Below are positions 1 to 7,555 of a stretch of DNA of 20,383 bases, one piece after another. How positions within the stretch are numbered: position 1 is the first letter of the stretch; each line of letters begins with the position of its first letter. The notes under the pieces are model-generated. The model was not told the DNA's origin and ran no database searches. It saw only the letters and a list, made by a program, of their open reading frames with translations. Source of the stretch: Cryomorphaceae bacterium (GTDB lineage: Bacteria; Bacteroidota; Bacteroidia; Flavobacteriales; Schleiferiaceae); assembly GCA_003445735.1 (NCBI GenBank), contig DMCR01000090.1, forward strand, positions 8,598 through 28,980, read 5' to 3'. A program made the position numbers and the translations under genes.

Positions 1-170
1 GTAGTATCAGTGAAGGAAGGCTGCTCCGAAATTTTGTGCGCCGCACGCACCTGGGCCTGGTAATCTTCCACCACCCGAATTTCTACACTCTTTACTTCAT
101 CTCCTGTTTCTTCTTGCGCCCACAAGCTCAGTGGAGCCAAAAATAATACGGTATATAGAATCTTTTTCAT
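1..170 (-). CDS. N-terminus of an exported, probable outer-membrane protein (partial)
   Basis: The reading frame opens with ATG at 170 and runs without a stop off the left edge, giving 56 residues. It starts MKKILYTVLFLAPLSLWAQ, a clear Sec signal peptide ending near residue 19. The mature start contains VEIRVVEDYQAQVRAAHKI followed by a proline-containing segment. This resembles the N-terminus of Bacteroidota outer-membrane proteins (TonB-receptor-like) that have a V-V-x-x-Y-x-P-x-hydrophobic-x-x-A-x-K-I pattern and are encoded just downstream of long TPR proteins. Only 14 bases separate it from the stop of the upstream TPR gene, so the two are probably cotranscribed. Export is well supported. 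The outer-membrane assignment is inference from the short N-terminus and the context. Confidence 0.6.
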   Translation of the reverse strand, partial: MKKILYTVLFLAPLSLWAQEETGDEVKSVEIRVVEDYQAQVRAAHKISEQPSFTDT

Positions 171-184
171 TGCTTCAGTTGAGT

Positions 185-3100
185 TTATTCTTGATCCAAT
201 TCTTCCATCTGCGTGGGCGCAACCTCAAGCGTATCTGAGATTTGGGCCTGCGCCTCTTCAGCTGCCCTTTGTCTAGCAAGGTCAGATTTAAACTGTTGCG
301 CCTCCGATACAATAGGACCTTCCGCATTATCTATGATGTAATCCAAGGTGTAGTTCGCTTGAAAATCATCCTGCAGGCCAGCGTAGTTCTTTGCCATCAA
401 CAGCAAGGACTTCCAGCGCCACTGTGGGTACGTTGGGAGGTTATCGATCATCCAGAAGATGCGCTCATTTGACGCCTCATATTTGGACTGCACATATTCG
501 AACTGGGCCAAATAGTAATTCGACTCGGCCTGCGCCTCACCTTTAATCTCGGCTGCTACCTGGGTGTAGTACAATTTTGCATTTGCGCTATCGTTCAAGG
601 CCAAGGCACTTTGCGCGGCATTTAGTAAGGCTTCTGAGCGCCACTCTACCGGCAAACCCTCATCCTGCAATAAGCTCTCCGCATATTGCGTGATGACCGG
701 AATATCCTCTAGTGCTTTAGCACAACGCATTAACCCCAATCTTGCACGGCGACCTTCATCCGCATTGCCGACCAAGCTAATAACCTGCTGGAAATAGGTA
801 AAAGCGTTTTCATAATCCTCGCTCGCGTAATACAAGCTAGCTAAACGCTCTACCGTGCGCTTGCGGAAGCTCAATTCTCCGGAGCTTTCAACAAATTGAT
901 AACCAGCAAGAGCAACCACATCGTCCCCTTCCGCGAAAGCACATTCTGCCGCGTAGTAATTTGCTGGAACTCTGAAGATGCCATCTGGGAACTTCGTGAT
1001 GTACTCGAGCATGCCTTTTTTAGCCCCCTCACAATCGCCAAAACTATAGCGGTCGAAAGCTGCATTGTACAGCGTTGAATCGAGAGCACCTTGCCCTATA
1101 TTCATCCCTGTCAGGTTTTGGATCCAATCAACGTAATCCGACAATCGATCGAGCTCTGAATATTGAATTTTAGCTAAACTTAGTGCTTCCTTACTCTCAG
1201 GAGTATTCGGATACTCCTCAACTACAGAAGTAAAAGCATCTAAAGCCTTCTCCACTTTATTTTGGGTTCTGTAGATCAAGCCTAAAGCAATCTTGGCATT
1301 TTTTATGAAACGAGATTTCGGGTAATCGTTGATGAAATCCGTGAAGATACTTTCCGCCTTAGCCGTATTGTCGAGCTTCATGTAGGTCTCACCTAGTTCA
1401 AAATACGCATCCGTCGCGTACACAGATTTCGGGAAGTTGCTCACTAGCGCTTCTAAGGCTGTGGCCTTTTTGGCCGGCTCGTCTACCAATCCAAAACACA
1501 AAGCTCGCTGGAAATAGGCGTAGTCCGCATCTGACGGTGTATAGTGCAGATAAAAGTTATAGTACTTGATGGCATTGTCGTATTGCCCGGTCATGAAGTA
1601 AGAATCCGCCAAGCGAAGCTCTGCATCAATAGACAAGCGGCTCCCTTGACGTGAACGCTCCAAGAACAATCTGAAGTTCGTCGCTGCACCGCCGTAATCT
1701 TCCTTACTGAAGTAGGTGTACCCCTTGTTATACAAACTGCGTTTGTACTCGCTAAGCATGGCCGAGCCCGGCGTTGCTTCAAAGGCATTCAGCTCCTTCA
1801 GCGCAAGGTTGTAATCCTTATGGCGGTAGTGAATTTCAGCCAACCAGTAGTGTGATAGGGCTGTATACACATTATTCAAGGGGTATTCCAAGGATTTCTC
1901 AAAATGACTTTTTGCCGCCCGATATTGAATGGCGTTGAAGTGCTGGACCCCACGGAAATATGCCACCTTTTGGTAAGCACCTTGCATCGTTGGCTGCTCT
2001 AGGCCTGCTGCAGAGATGGCCTTTAGCGCGCGCTCATAATCCTTCGAATTCAAATAAAGACTAGCCAAGTATTCATTGGCTTCCATGCGGTATTTGCTCG
2101 TCGGATAACGATTCAAGAAGGTTTGGAAGATGTCTAAGGGCTGCTCGAAGGGCGTGCTGCTGTCATAGGCCAGCTTGGCGTAATTAAAATAGGCGTCTTC
2201 GCGAATGGCATCATTGCTTCCGCTCTCGCTCGCCGTCAAAAAGGCGGTTTGCGCTTCAGTCTTTTTACCGGTTTTTAGATAACAATCAGCCAAGTGGTAG
2301 TAGGCGCTCTGCGCCATATCATCATCGCGACTATGGATTTTGTTGAAGCTCTGTATAGCTTCCTCGTAGCGCCCTGTTTTATACAATACAAAGCCAAGTT
2401 TGTAATGATCATCATCGCTAAGCTTACCGCCAAGGCTTTGGTGCTTCTCTAAATATTTGGCGCTTTGTATCCAATCCTTCTTTTGGTAATACCCTTCACC
2501 TATGAGCTTGGCTATTTCCGCAGCACGGCTCTCCACCGCTTGGGCCAACAACATCTCTCCGACGCGTAGCAATTCATCTACATCTCCAGTTTTGTAGTAG
2601 ATCTGGCTCAGGTAGTAAGGTACGACACCACCAAATTTCTCATCGCCAATGAGCGCTTCAAACTGAGCAATGGCCGTGGAATATTGTTCTGCCTCATAGG
2701 CAATGTGGCCATAGTAGTATTTATGATGGGTTTGGTATTCCCCGGAGTACGAGGTTCCTTGAAAGAATATGTTTCTCGCCTTTTCAATATCGTCCACCAT
2801 CAAGTAGCTGTACGCGAGCTTGAAGTAGTATTCGCTCTTGAAAGAATTTGGTACATCTGCAGCATCTATGGCACTCAACCATTGCACTACCTTGCGGTAA
2901 CGACGATTATTAAAGTAATAGTTCGCCGCACTGACATGGGCCTCCTGCCATCTTGGGCTAAGCGGATAAGTATTAGCAAAATACGACAGAAAGTTTTCGC
3001 TGTGCTCGTTCATCAAGTACAGTGCACACATGGCTCGATAGTAGCTACTTTCTTCCTTGAGAAAGCTTTGGAGCGCCAAATCTGTAGAAAGGATTACGTC

Positions 3101-3253
3101 GAAGCCTACGCGGGCCGCGGCATATAATCCTTCATCAAACAAGGCAACACTTTCGTTGAAAGTCGCTTCATGCCCGTGCTCCAGCGCTGTTTCTTGCGCC
3201 ATCGTAGCCCCCGAAAACACTAGCGAAAAGAATAAGAAGAGGGTTGTTCTCAT
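185..3253 (-). CDS. Large periplasmic TPR-repeat protein
   Basis: This 1022-residue protein begins MRTTLFLFFSLVFSGATMAQ, a signal peptide without a lipobox cysteine, so a soluble or outer-membrane-associated periplasmic protein is expected. The rest is almost entirely tetratricopeptide repeats rich in aromatic residues. Many have the helix pattern A-x-x-x-L-A-x-x-Y-x-x-x-x-x-Y-x-x-A and end in YP followed by N/T/S, as in the FINDYPKSRF segment near residue 640 and the YPNTPES segment near 680. This BamD/CpoB-like repeat style is typical of envelope scaffold proteins. The acidic C-terminus ends LEVAPTQMEELDQE. It probably forms an operon with the exported protein 14 bases downstream and may act as its periplasmic partner. 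It is too long for BamD or CpoB and shows no catalytic motif. The specific function is unknown. Confidence 0.85.
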   Translation of the reverse strand: MRTTLFLFFSLVFSGATMAQETALEHGHEATFNESVALFDEGLYAAARVGFDVILSTDLALQSFLKEESSYYRAMCALYLMNEHSENFLSYFANTYPLSPRWQEAHVSAANYYFNNRRYRKVVQWLSAIDAADVPNSFKSEYYFKLAYSYLMVDDIEKARNIFFQGTSYSGEYQTHHKYYYGHIAYEAEQYSTAIAQFEALIGDEKFGGVVPYYLSQIYYKTGDVDELLRVGEMLLAQAVESRAAEIAKLIGEGYYQKKDWIQSAKYLEKHQSLGGKLSDDDHYKLGFVLYKTGRYEEAIQSFNKIHSRDDDMAQSAYYHLADCYLKTGKKTEAQTAFLTASESGSNDAIREDAYFNYAKLAYDSSTPFEQPLDIFQTFLNRYPTSKYRMEANEYLASLYLNSKDYERALKAISAAGLEQPTMQGAYQKVAYFRGVQHFNAIQYRAAKSHFEKSLEYPLNNVYTALSHYWLAEIHYRHKDYNLALKELNAFEATPGSAMLSEYKRSLYNKGYTYFSKEDYGGAATNFRLFLERSRQGSRLSIDAELRLADSYFMTGQYDNAIKYYNFYLHYTPSDADYAYFQRALCFGLVDEPAKKATALEALVSNFPKSVYATDAYFELGETYMKLDNTAKAESIFTDFINDYPKSRFIKNAKIALGLIYRTQNKVEKALDAFTSVVEEYPNTPESKEALSLAKIQYSELDRLSDYVDWIQNLTGMNIGQGALDSTLYNAAFDRYSFGDCEGAKKGMLEYITKFPDGIFRVPANYYAAECAFAEGDDVVALAGYQFVESSGELSFRKRTVERLASLYYASEDYENAFTYFQQVISLVGNADEGRRARLGLMRCAKALEDIPVITQYAESLLQDEGLPVEWRSEALLNAAQSALALNDSANAKLYYTQVAAEIKGEAQAESNYYLAQFEYVQSKYEASNERIFWMIDNLPTYPQWRWKSLLLMAKNYAGLQDDFQANYTLDYIIDNAEGPIVSEAQQFKSDLARQRAAEEAQAQISDTLEVAPTQMEELDQE

Positions 3254-3285
3254 CTACATTGGGTTTATCCTTAAAAATAAGTGTC

Positions 3286-3328
3286 CTCCAATGGGTAATC
3301 CTTGTGGTTAGAGACCAATTCATTGGAG
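3286..3328. repeat. Inverted repeat able to form a bulged hairpin in the TPR/ftsE intergenic region
   Basis: CTCCAATG at 3286-3293 is perfectly inverted by CATTGGAG at 3321-3328. In plus-strand RNA the stem extends by two G-U pairs and one T-A pair to 11 bp (3286-3296 with 3318-3328). A second stem, TGGT at 3305-3308 with ACCA at 3314-3317 around the loop TAGAG, stacks directly on it, leaving only an 8-base one-sided bulge at 3297-3304. There is no T-run on either side, and the flanking genes are divergent, so it is not a terminator for them. It could be an operator or a 5'-leader structure of the TPR operon; both are guesses. Confidence 0.45.
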
Positions 3329-3377
3329 TTATTCACATCTTCAAAAACGCTGCCGTTCGCCGTTTTGGTATTTGTCC

Positions 3378-3385
3378 TACATTTG
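3378..3385 (+). promoter_or_regulatory. Bacteroidota-type -7 element for ftsE
   Basis: TACATTTG matches the TAnnTTTG consensus exactly and ends 35 bases before the ftsE start codon, predicting a leader of about 30 bases. I see no well-spaced -33 TTG, so this is a partial match. Confidence 0.35.
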
Positions 3386-3420
3386 AAATCACCCTTCAAC
3401 ATTGAATTTGAACCCATCCT

Positions 3421-4098
3421 ATGGCGCTAGTATCCCTCGATAAAGCAAGCATTTTCCAAGGCAAACACTTGGTCCTTAGTAACGTAAGTTTTAACGTGCA
3501 ACCCGGCGAATTCATCTACCTTATCGGGCAAACGGGATCCGGTAAGAGTTCCTTGTTGAAGACACTTTACGGCGACTTACCACTTAAGGTGGGCAGTGGC
3601 CAATTGGGAACCCACGACCTTGAGAGATTGAAGGACAAAGACATTCCTAGCCTCAGAAGAGAATTGGGCATTGTATTCCAAGATTTCCAACTTCTCACCG
3701 ACCGCACGGTGGAGGCCAACCTAGACTTTGTGCTCCGCGCCACCGGATGGAAGGACAAGGAGGAACGTGTCAAGCGCATCGTGGAGGTCTTGTCTTGGGT
3801 AGGCATGCAAAACAAAAAGCACAAGAGCCCGTTCGAAATCTCAGGCGGTGAGCAACAACGCGTAGCCATCGCCCGAGCGCTGTTGAACGATCCGAAAATC
3901 ATTTTGGCCGATGAACCAACAGGAAACTTGGACCCACGTACTTCAGAGGAAATAATGGCACTGCTCCTTCGTTTAACTGAGGAGAACAAGAGCGTGATTA
4001 TGGCCACGCACGATTATCAGATGATCCACAAGTACCACCAACGTACGCTAAAAGTTGCCGAAGGAACGGTCACAGATAACAAGGGAAAAAGCGTTTAA
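3421..4098 (+). CDS. ftsE: FtsE-type ABC transporter ATP-binding protein
   Basis: This 225-residue protein is a single ABC ATPase domain. Visible motifs are Walker A GQTGSGKS at 36-43, Q-loop FQDFQLL at 86-92, signature SGGEQQR at 141-147, Walker B IILADEPTGNLD at 160-171 and the H-loop histidine at 197. The Q-loop wording, the ADEPTGNLDP segment and the length fit the FtsE/LolD/MacB group. FtsE pairs with the membrane protein FtsX at the divisome to control cell-wall hydrolases. No FtsX-like gene is in this window; in many Bacteroidota ftsX is elsewhere. The ATG at 3421 is the first in frame and lies about 35 bases after a -7-like element. The next gene starts 3 bases after its stop, suggesting cotranscription. 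A LolD-type lipoprotein-export ATPase is the main alternative. Confidence 0.8.
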   Translation: MALVSLDKASIFQGKHLVLSNVSFNVQPGEFIYLIGQTGSGKSSLLKTLYGDLPLKVGSGQLGTHDLERLKDKDIPSLRRELGIVFQDFQLLTDRTVEANLDFVLRATGWKDKEERVKRIVEVLSWVGMQNKKHKSPFEISGGEQQRVAIARALLNDPKIILADEPTGNLDPRTSEEIMALLLRLTEENKSVIMATHDYQMIHKYHQRTLKVAEGTVTDNKGKSV

Positions 4099-4101
4099 TC
4101 C

Positions 4102-5013
4102 ATGGAGTACCAGAGCATCGACCTCAGCATTTGCATTGCCAGCTACGGCAATAATGTCGGGGCGTTGATTGAGGCGCTGCTCGGCGAAATAAAAGCCAAC
4201 CCCACCCTTTCCAACACGGAAATTCACATCTCAGATCAATTTTCCGAAGCTCAACCACTACATGAGAATTGGACTCAGCATCCTCGCGTGCACTACCATC
4301 ACTACACCGAACAACGAGGACGCGCCGCCAATAGAAACCACCTCGTTGCCTTGAGCCAAGGCGCTCAATTGCTGTTTTTGGACGCAGATGCCCTACCGGT
4401 TCAACCGAACTTTATCGCTCAATACCTGAAGCATGCGGCACCACACACAGTCCTTGTAGGCGGCACCGCTTACCACCGTGACCACAAACAATGGCTACGC
4501 TACAAAGTGGGGATTCAAAAAGAGAGTGTTTCGGCCAATCGTCGCAACCAAACACCCTACAGTAGTTTTTCAGCTTTCAATGTCTGTATGGACCGAGTGG
4601 TGGCTGAAACCATTGCCTTCGACGCGAATGTACTCGAATATGGGCATGAGGATACTCTTTTTGGATTGGAACTAAGGCACCGCTGTTTGCCTGTGAAGCA
4701 CCTAGAAAATCCTGCCTACCATTTAGGCATTGATTCGGACCAGGTGTTTATGGAAAAGACCAAAACCGCAGTTTTAGGATTAGCTGCGCTGATCAATGCA
4801 GGCAAAATAGACGAAGATGTGCGCTTGTATGCGACGTACAAGAAGTTACAATCTTGGGGAGGCGCAGTGCTATTGCGTTGGCTTCACCCTGTTTTAACCC
4901 AATGGATGTTCGGGCGACTTAGTGCAGGCCGAGGAACGGTAGCCATGTTTGATTTGTACAAGCTGGTGGTGCTCTGCGCGGCACAACCTAAAGTCGGTCG
5001 TAAAATCTCCTAA
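4102..5013 (+). CDS. Family 2 glycosyltransferase (GT-A fold)
   Basis: This 303-residue protein starts with the GT2 pattern LSICIASYGNN (residues 8-18), the nucleotide-sugar binding strand. It then shows RGRAANRN at 72-79, the metal-binding DAD (D94-A95-D96) after the hydrophobic strand LLFL, and GHED at 181-184, which fits the (G)xED catalytic-base motif of polymerase-like GT2 and galactosyltransferase C-terminal domains. There is no signal peptide and only weakly hydrophobic C-terminal helices, so a cytoplasmic or membrane-peripheral enzyme is likely. It would transfer a sugar onto a lipid or polysaccharide acceptor; donor and acceptor cannot be read from sequence. It begins 3 bases after ftsE. 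Its last 26 bases overlap the 3' end of the convergent glycosyltransferase gene. Confidence 0.82.
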   Translation: MEYQSIDLSICIASYGNNVGALIEALLGEIKANPTLSNTEIHISDQFSEAQPLHENWTQHPRVHYHHYTEQRGRAANRNHLVALSQGAQLLFLDADALPVQPNFIAQYLKHAAPHTVLVGGTAYHRDHKQWLRYKVGIQKESVSANRRNQTPYSSFSAFNVCMDRVVAETIAFDANVLEYGHEDTLFGLELRHRCLPVKHLENPAYHLGIDSDQVFMEKTKTAVLGLAALINAGKIDEDVRLYATYKKLQSWGGAVLLRWLHPVLTQWMFGRLSAGRGTVAMFDLYKLVVLCAAQPKVGRKIS

Positions 5014-6091
5014 GCGCTTCACTTTCTCGAACCCAATTCAATTCTCGCTGCACCTGCTCAATTCCTTTGGCGTAAAGTTCACGCTGCGTCACGACTTGGA
5101 CCATTGTATTTCTTAAGGCCTCTATATCCGTCGGCTCCACCGTTTCCCCCACACTATAGCCCTCCACAATGCGCGCCACCTCTACCAAAGGTGAGGTAAC
5201 TACGGGAATGCCGCAATGCAAATAATCGAACAGCTTGTTCGGCAAACTGAAGCGATAGTTGATGTTGGTATCTTTATCCAAGCTCAAGCCTAAATCGGCG
5301 GCAGCGGTATATTGTAATAATTGGGCATAGGGTACGCGACCCACAAAAAACACCTTTGACTCCAGACCCCTCTCGCGAACACTTTCCTTTAAGGCGGGAA
5401 TGGCATCTCCAGACCCCACCAACAAAAGCATCCATTCCTCTGACATCCCGTCAATAGCCTCCAAGGCTTCCTCCAACCCTCGGTCCACATTCATCCCCGA
5501 ACCTTGATTGATGGCTATAATTTTATTTTCCGGTAGGCCTAATTTTCCCCTCGAAACTCGCTCAAACCCCTCCGGCATAGGGCTGATATTTCTAAATACT
5601 TTAGGACGCTTGCCATAATCGGCCTCGTATAAATCTGCTATGCTCTCGTTGACCGTCCAGATGTGTTCCACGCGCGGAAACAAACTCCGCTCCAATCCTT
5701 GCCACACCTTCTTCGCACATCGGCCCTCTAGCTCTGGAACACCGCAGAAATATTCATGTGTGTCGTAAATGAGGGTACTTTGAAATAATCGAGAAACCAA
5801 ATAGTTTGGCAACAGCGTATCTAGGTCGTTCGATAACAAATGTGTGCTTCGATTGGTCAGTAAGAAAAAGAACAAGCGCACCTGAAGTTCCGCATAAAAC
5901 AATGCACCTTTCTTAAACATCAAGGACAGACGACGTACTTGATAGGGTCGCTGGATCGCTACACTGGTGGGCAACTTCCGTCCTACCCAAAGCACCTGGT
6001 AGCCGAGCGATCGAAGCAACATAGCAACCTTATGCACCCGATTATCGGTGCTGATGTCGTTCGAGGTAGAAATGACAATTCGTTTGGGCAT
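4988..6091 (-). CDS. GT4-type (GT-B fold) glycosyltransferase
   Basis: Taking ATG at 6091, this encodes 367 residues. The N-terminus MPKRIVISTSNDISTDNRVHK is a Bacteroidota GT4 start in which the S-N-D and D-x-R-V residues recur. Further marks are SNDLDTLLP at 87-95 and IYDTHEYF at 108-115. In the donor-binding half, SLPNKLFDYLHCGIPVV (from about residue 282) takes the place of the EX7E motif, with Asp in FDY at the usual second Glu position. Variants of this form are common in this subfamily, so it is not evidence of inactivity. It probably acts in surface polysaccharide or glycolipid assembly in the cytoplasm. A GTG nine bases upstream (6100) is a possible alternative start, but ATG is preferred because the conserved N-terminal strand begins immediately after it. 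The 3' end overlaps the opposing GT2 gene. Confidence 0.82.
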   Translation of the reverse strand: MPKRIVISTSNDISTDNRVHKVAMLLRSLGYQVLWVGRKLPTSVAIQRPYQVRRLSLMFKKGALFYAELQVRLFFFLLTNRSTHLLSNDLDTLLPNYLVSRLFQSTLIYDTHEYFCGVPELEGRCAKKVWQGLERSLFPRVEHIWTVNESIADLYEADYGKRPKVFRNISPMPEGFERVSRGKLGLPENKIIAINQGSGMNVDRGLEEALEAIDGMSEEWMLLLVGSGDAIPALKESVRERGLESKVFFVGRVPYAQLLQYTAAADLGLSLDKDTNINYRFSLPNKLFDYLHCGIPVVTSPLVEVARIVEGYSVGETVEPTDIEALRNTMVQVVTQRELYAKGIEQVQRELNWVRESEALRRFYDRL

Positions 6092-6128
6092 TGTTGGCAC
6101 GAAATAATACTTTAAAGGTAGGGAACGC

Positions 6129-6136
6129 TAAATTTG
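6129..6136 (+). promoter_or_regulatory. Bacteroidota-type -7 element for the QueA-family gene
   Basis: TAAATTTG matches TAnnTTTG exactly and ends 20 bases before the start codon at 6157, which would give a leader of about 15 bases. It lies in the 65-base gap between two divergent genes. A properly spaced -33 TTG is not evident. Confidence 0.4.
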
Positions 6137-6156
6137 CATGCGCAGTACCGAGCAAC

Positions 6157-7341
6157 ATGCAAAAATCAGATTTCGAATACGACTTACCAAACTCACGCAT
6201 TGCCGTGCATCCCTTAACGGAGCGAGATCAAAGCAAGTTGCTCGTATTCAAAGAGGGCAGCATCAGAGACCAATTATTTACTGACCTCCCTGCCCAGCTA
6301 CCACCAAATAGCCAGCTGATCTTCAATAATACGCGCGTGGTCCGTGCACGCTTGCAGTTTATAAAAACCGAAGGCACTAAGCCCATTGAAATCTTCTGCC
6401 TAGGGCCGTATGCCCAGAGTGTAGAAGAAGCGATGAATAGTGTGCACAACGTCCAATTTGAATGCTTGGTCGGCAACCTTAAACGTTGGAAGGATCACCC
6501 ACTGGAATTGGTCCTCGAAAATGGCACCACTCTTCGAGCGGAAAAAGTCTCACGAAACGGAGCCTTTTGCGTCATTTCTTTCACTTGGAATAGAGGTCTC
6601 ACCTTTGCGCAAGTCCTAGAGTGCGCCGGTAAAATCCCGTTACCGCCCTACATGAATCGGGACGCCAGCTCCGACGATGCGGAGCGTTACCAAACCGTAT
6701 ATGCCCATACGAACGGTTCTGTTGCTGCCCCCACGGCTGGCCTTCATTTTACCCAGCGTGTCTTTCAATCCTTGGAATGTGCAGACCACGAGACAGTCGA
6801 ACTTACCCTCCACGTTGGCGCAGGTACCTTTAAACCATTGGGAGAAGGAGAAATCGAGGCACACCAGATGCACGACGAAGAAATAATCCTGTCCCAGAAA
6901 TGGCTCAAGCAGTATTTAGGGCACGAGGGGCCCAAAATCGCAGTCGGTACTACGAGCTTGAGATGCTTGGAAAGTTTCCACTGGATCGGCGCAAAATTGA
7001 TAGAAACCGGAGAATTGAGCCCATTAGGACAATTCGAAGCCTATACCCTCAACTCCTCCCTGACGGTCACACAAACCTATTCGGCACTGCTCGAAACACT
7101 GAAAATACGTGGCATCATGGAATTAGCCCTGTACACCCAGCTCATGATCAAACCGGGCTACTCCTTCAAAACCGTAAAAGGGATCGTTACAAATTTCCAC
7201 CAGCCTGGCTCCACTTTGCTGCTTTTAGTGAGTGCGGCAGTGGGCGAGCAATGGCGCGAGATCTACTCTCATGCCTTAGAAAATGATTACCGTTTTTTGA
7301 GCTATGGGGATTCCTCTTTGCTATTATTTCAAGGAAACTAA
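6157..7341 (+). CDS. queA: QueA-family S-adenosylmethionine:tRNA ribosyltransferase-isomerase, long variant
   Basis: QueA uses the ribosyl part of S-adenosylmethionine to turn preQ1 in the tRNA anticodon wobble position into epoxyqueuosine. This 394-residue protein has the family core: FEYDLP..RIAVHP at the N-terminus, IFNNTRVVRARL near 50-60, LPPYMNR followed by RYQTVYA, VAAPTAGLHF at 189-198, GTTSLR at 264-269, NFHQPGST at 346-353 and the C-terminal FLSYGDSSLLL. The frame is open further upstream to 6091, but the family-like start MQKSDFEYDLP at 6157 fits both homology and the -7 element. It is about 40 residues longer than E. coli QueA (356), and it has PPNSQLIFNNT where canonical QueA has a GD-x-LV-N-x-T segment. 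Many Bacteroidota carry both a ~350-residue QueA and a ~400-residue paralog, and this resembles the longer one, so the exact activity is less sure than the family. Confidence 0.85.
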   Translation: MQKSDFEYDLPNSRIAVHPLTERDQSKLLVFKEGSIRDQLFTDLPAQLPPNSQLIFNNTRVVRARLQFIKTEGTKPIEIFCLGPYAQSVEEAMNSVHNVQFECLVGNLKRWKDHPLELVLENGTTLRAEKVSRNGAFCVISFTWNRGLTFAQVLECAGKIPLPPYMNRDASSDDAERYQTVYAHTNGSVAAPTAGLHFTQRVFQSLECADHETVELTLHVGAGTFKPLGEGEIEAHQMHDEEIILSQKWLKQYLGHEGPKIAVGTTSLRCLESFHWIGAKLIETGELSPLGQFEAYTLNSSLTVTQTYSALLETLKIRGIMELALYTQLMIKPGYSFKTVKGIVTNFHQPGSTLLLLVSAAVGEQWREIYSHALENDYRFLSYGDSSLLLFQGN

Positions 7342-7362
7342 CAATATCGGCCTAAGGAAACG

Positions 7363-7548
7363 TTGATTAACATATTGAAATCAATCTTTTTCCCACCACT
7401 TCCTAAACTCCCGACCAGACAACCTGTGCTCTTTTACAACGTCGAAAATCTGTTCGACACCATCTATGATTTCGGACATACCGATCAGGACTTCTTATTC
7501 GTTTACTATTTATTAGGGTTTTTTCGATATTTTCGTAACTCAAATTAA
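7363..7548 (+). pseudogene. N-terminal remnant of an endonuclease/exonuclease/phosphatase-family gene
   Basis: A frame starting at TTG 7363, 21 bases after the queA-family stop, encodes only 61 residues. Residues 22-46 read LFYNVENLFDTIYDFGHTDQDF, which closely fits the conserved start of Bacteroidota EEP nucleases (FYNVENLFDT followed by an acidic D-D-E-F segment); the Asn and Glu of YNVEN are the first metal-site residues of that fold. Intact members run to about 340-370 residues. Homology stops near 7500 and is followed by 15 unrelated residues and a stop, in what is also the upstream region of the next gene. So about 300 residues holding the rest of the active site are missing. This looks like a deletion that joined the gene start to the Omp28-gene upstream region. 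A short functional peptide is very unlikely. Confidence 0.7.
7528..7535 (+). promoter_or_regulatory. Possible -7 element for the Omp28-like lipoprotein gene
   Basis: TATTTTCG differs from TAnnTTTG at one base. It ends 20 bases before the ATG at 7556, the same spacing as the element upstream of the QueA-family gene. There is no clear -33 TTG. Confidence 0.25.
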
Positions 7549-7555
7549 CCTAGAA

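Noticed and set aside
2684..3127. 147-codon plus-strand frame inside the TPR gene
   Set aside because: It is antisense to a well-supported TPR reading frame, has no recognisable domain, and its composition reflects the reversed codons of the real gene.
3567..4007. 146-codon minus-strand frame opposite ftsE
   Set aside because: It is a shadow of the ABC ATPase gene, whose Walker and signature motifs fix the coding strand.
6091..6156. Upstream extension of the QueA-family gene to 6091
   Set aside because: The extra 22 residues do not resemble any QueA N-terminus, and the exact -7 element at 6129 would lie inside the extended coding region.
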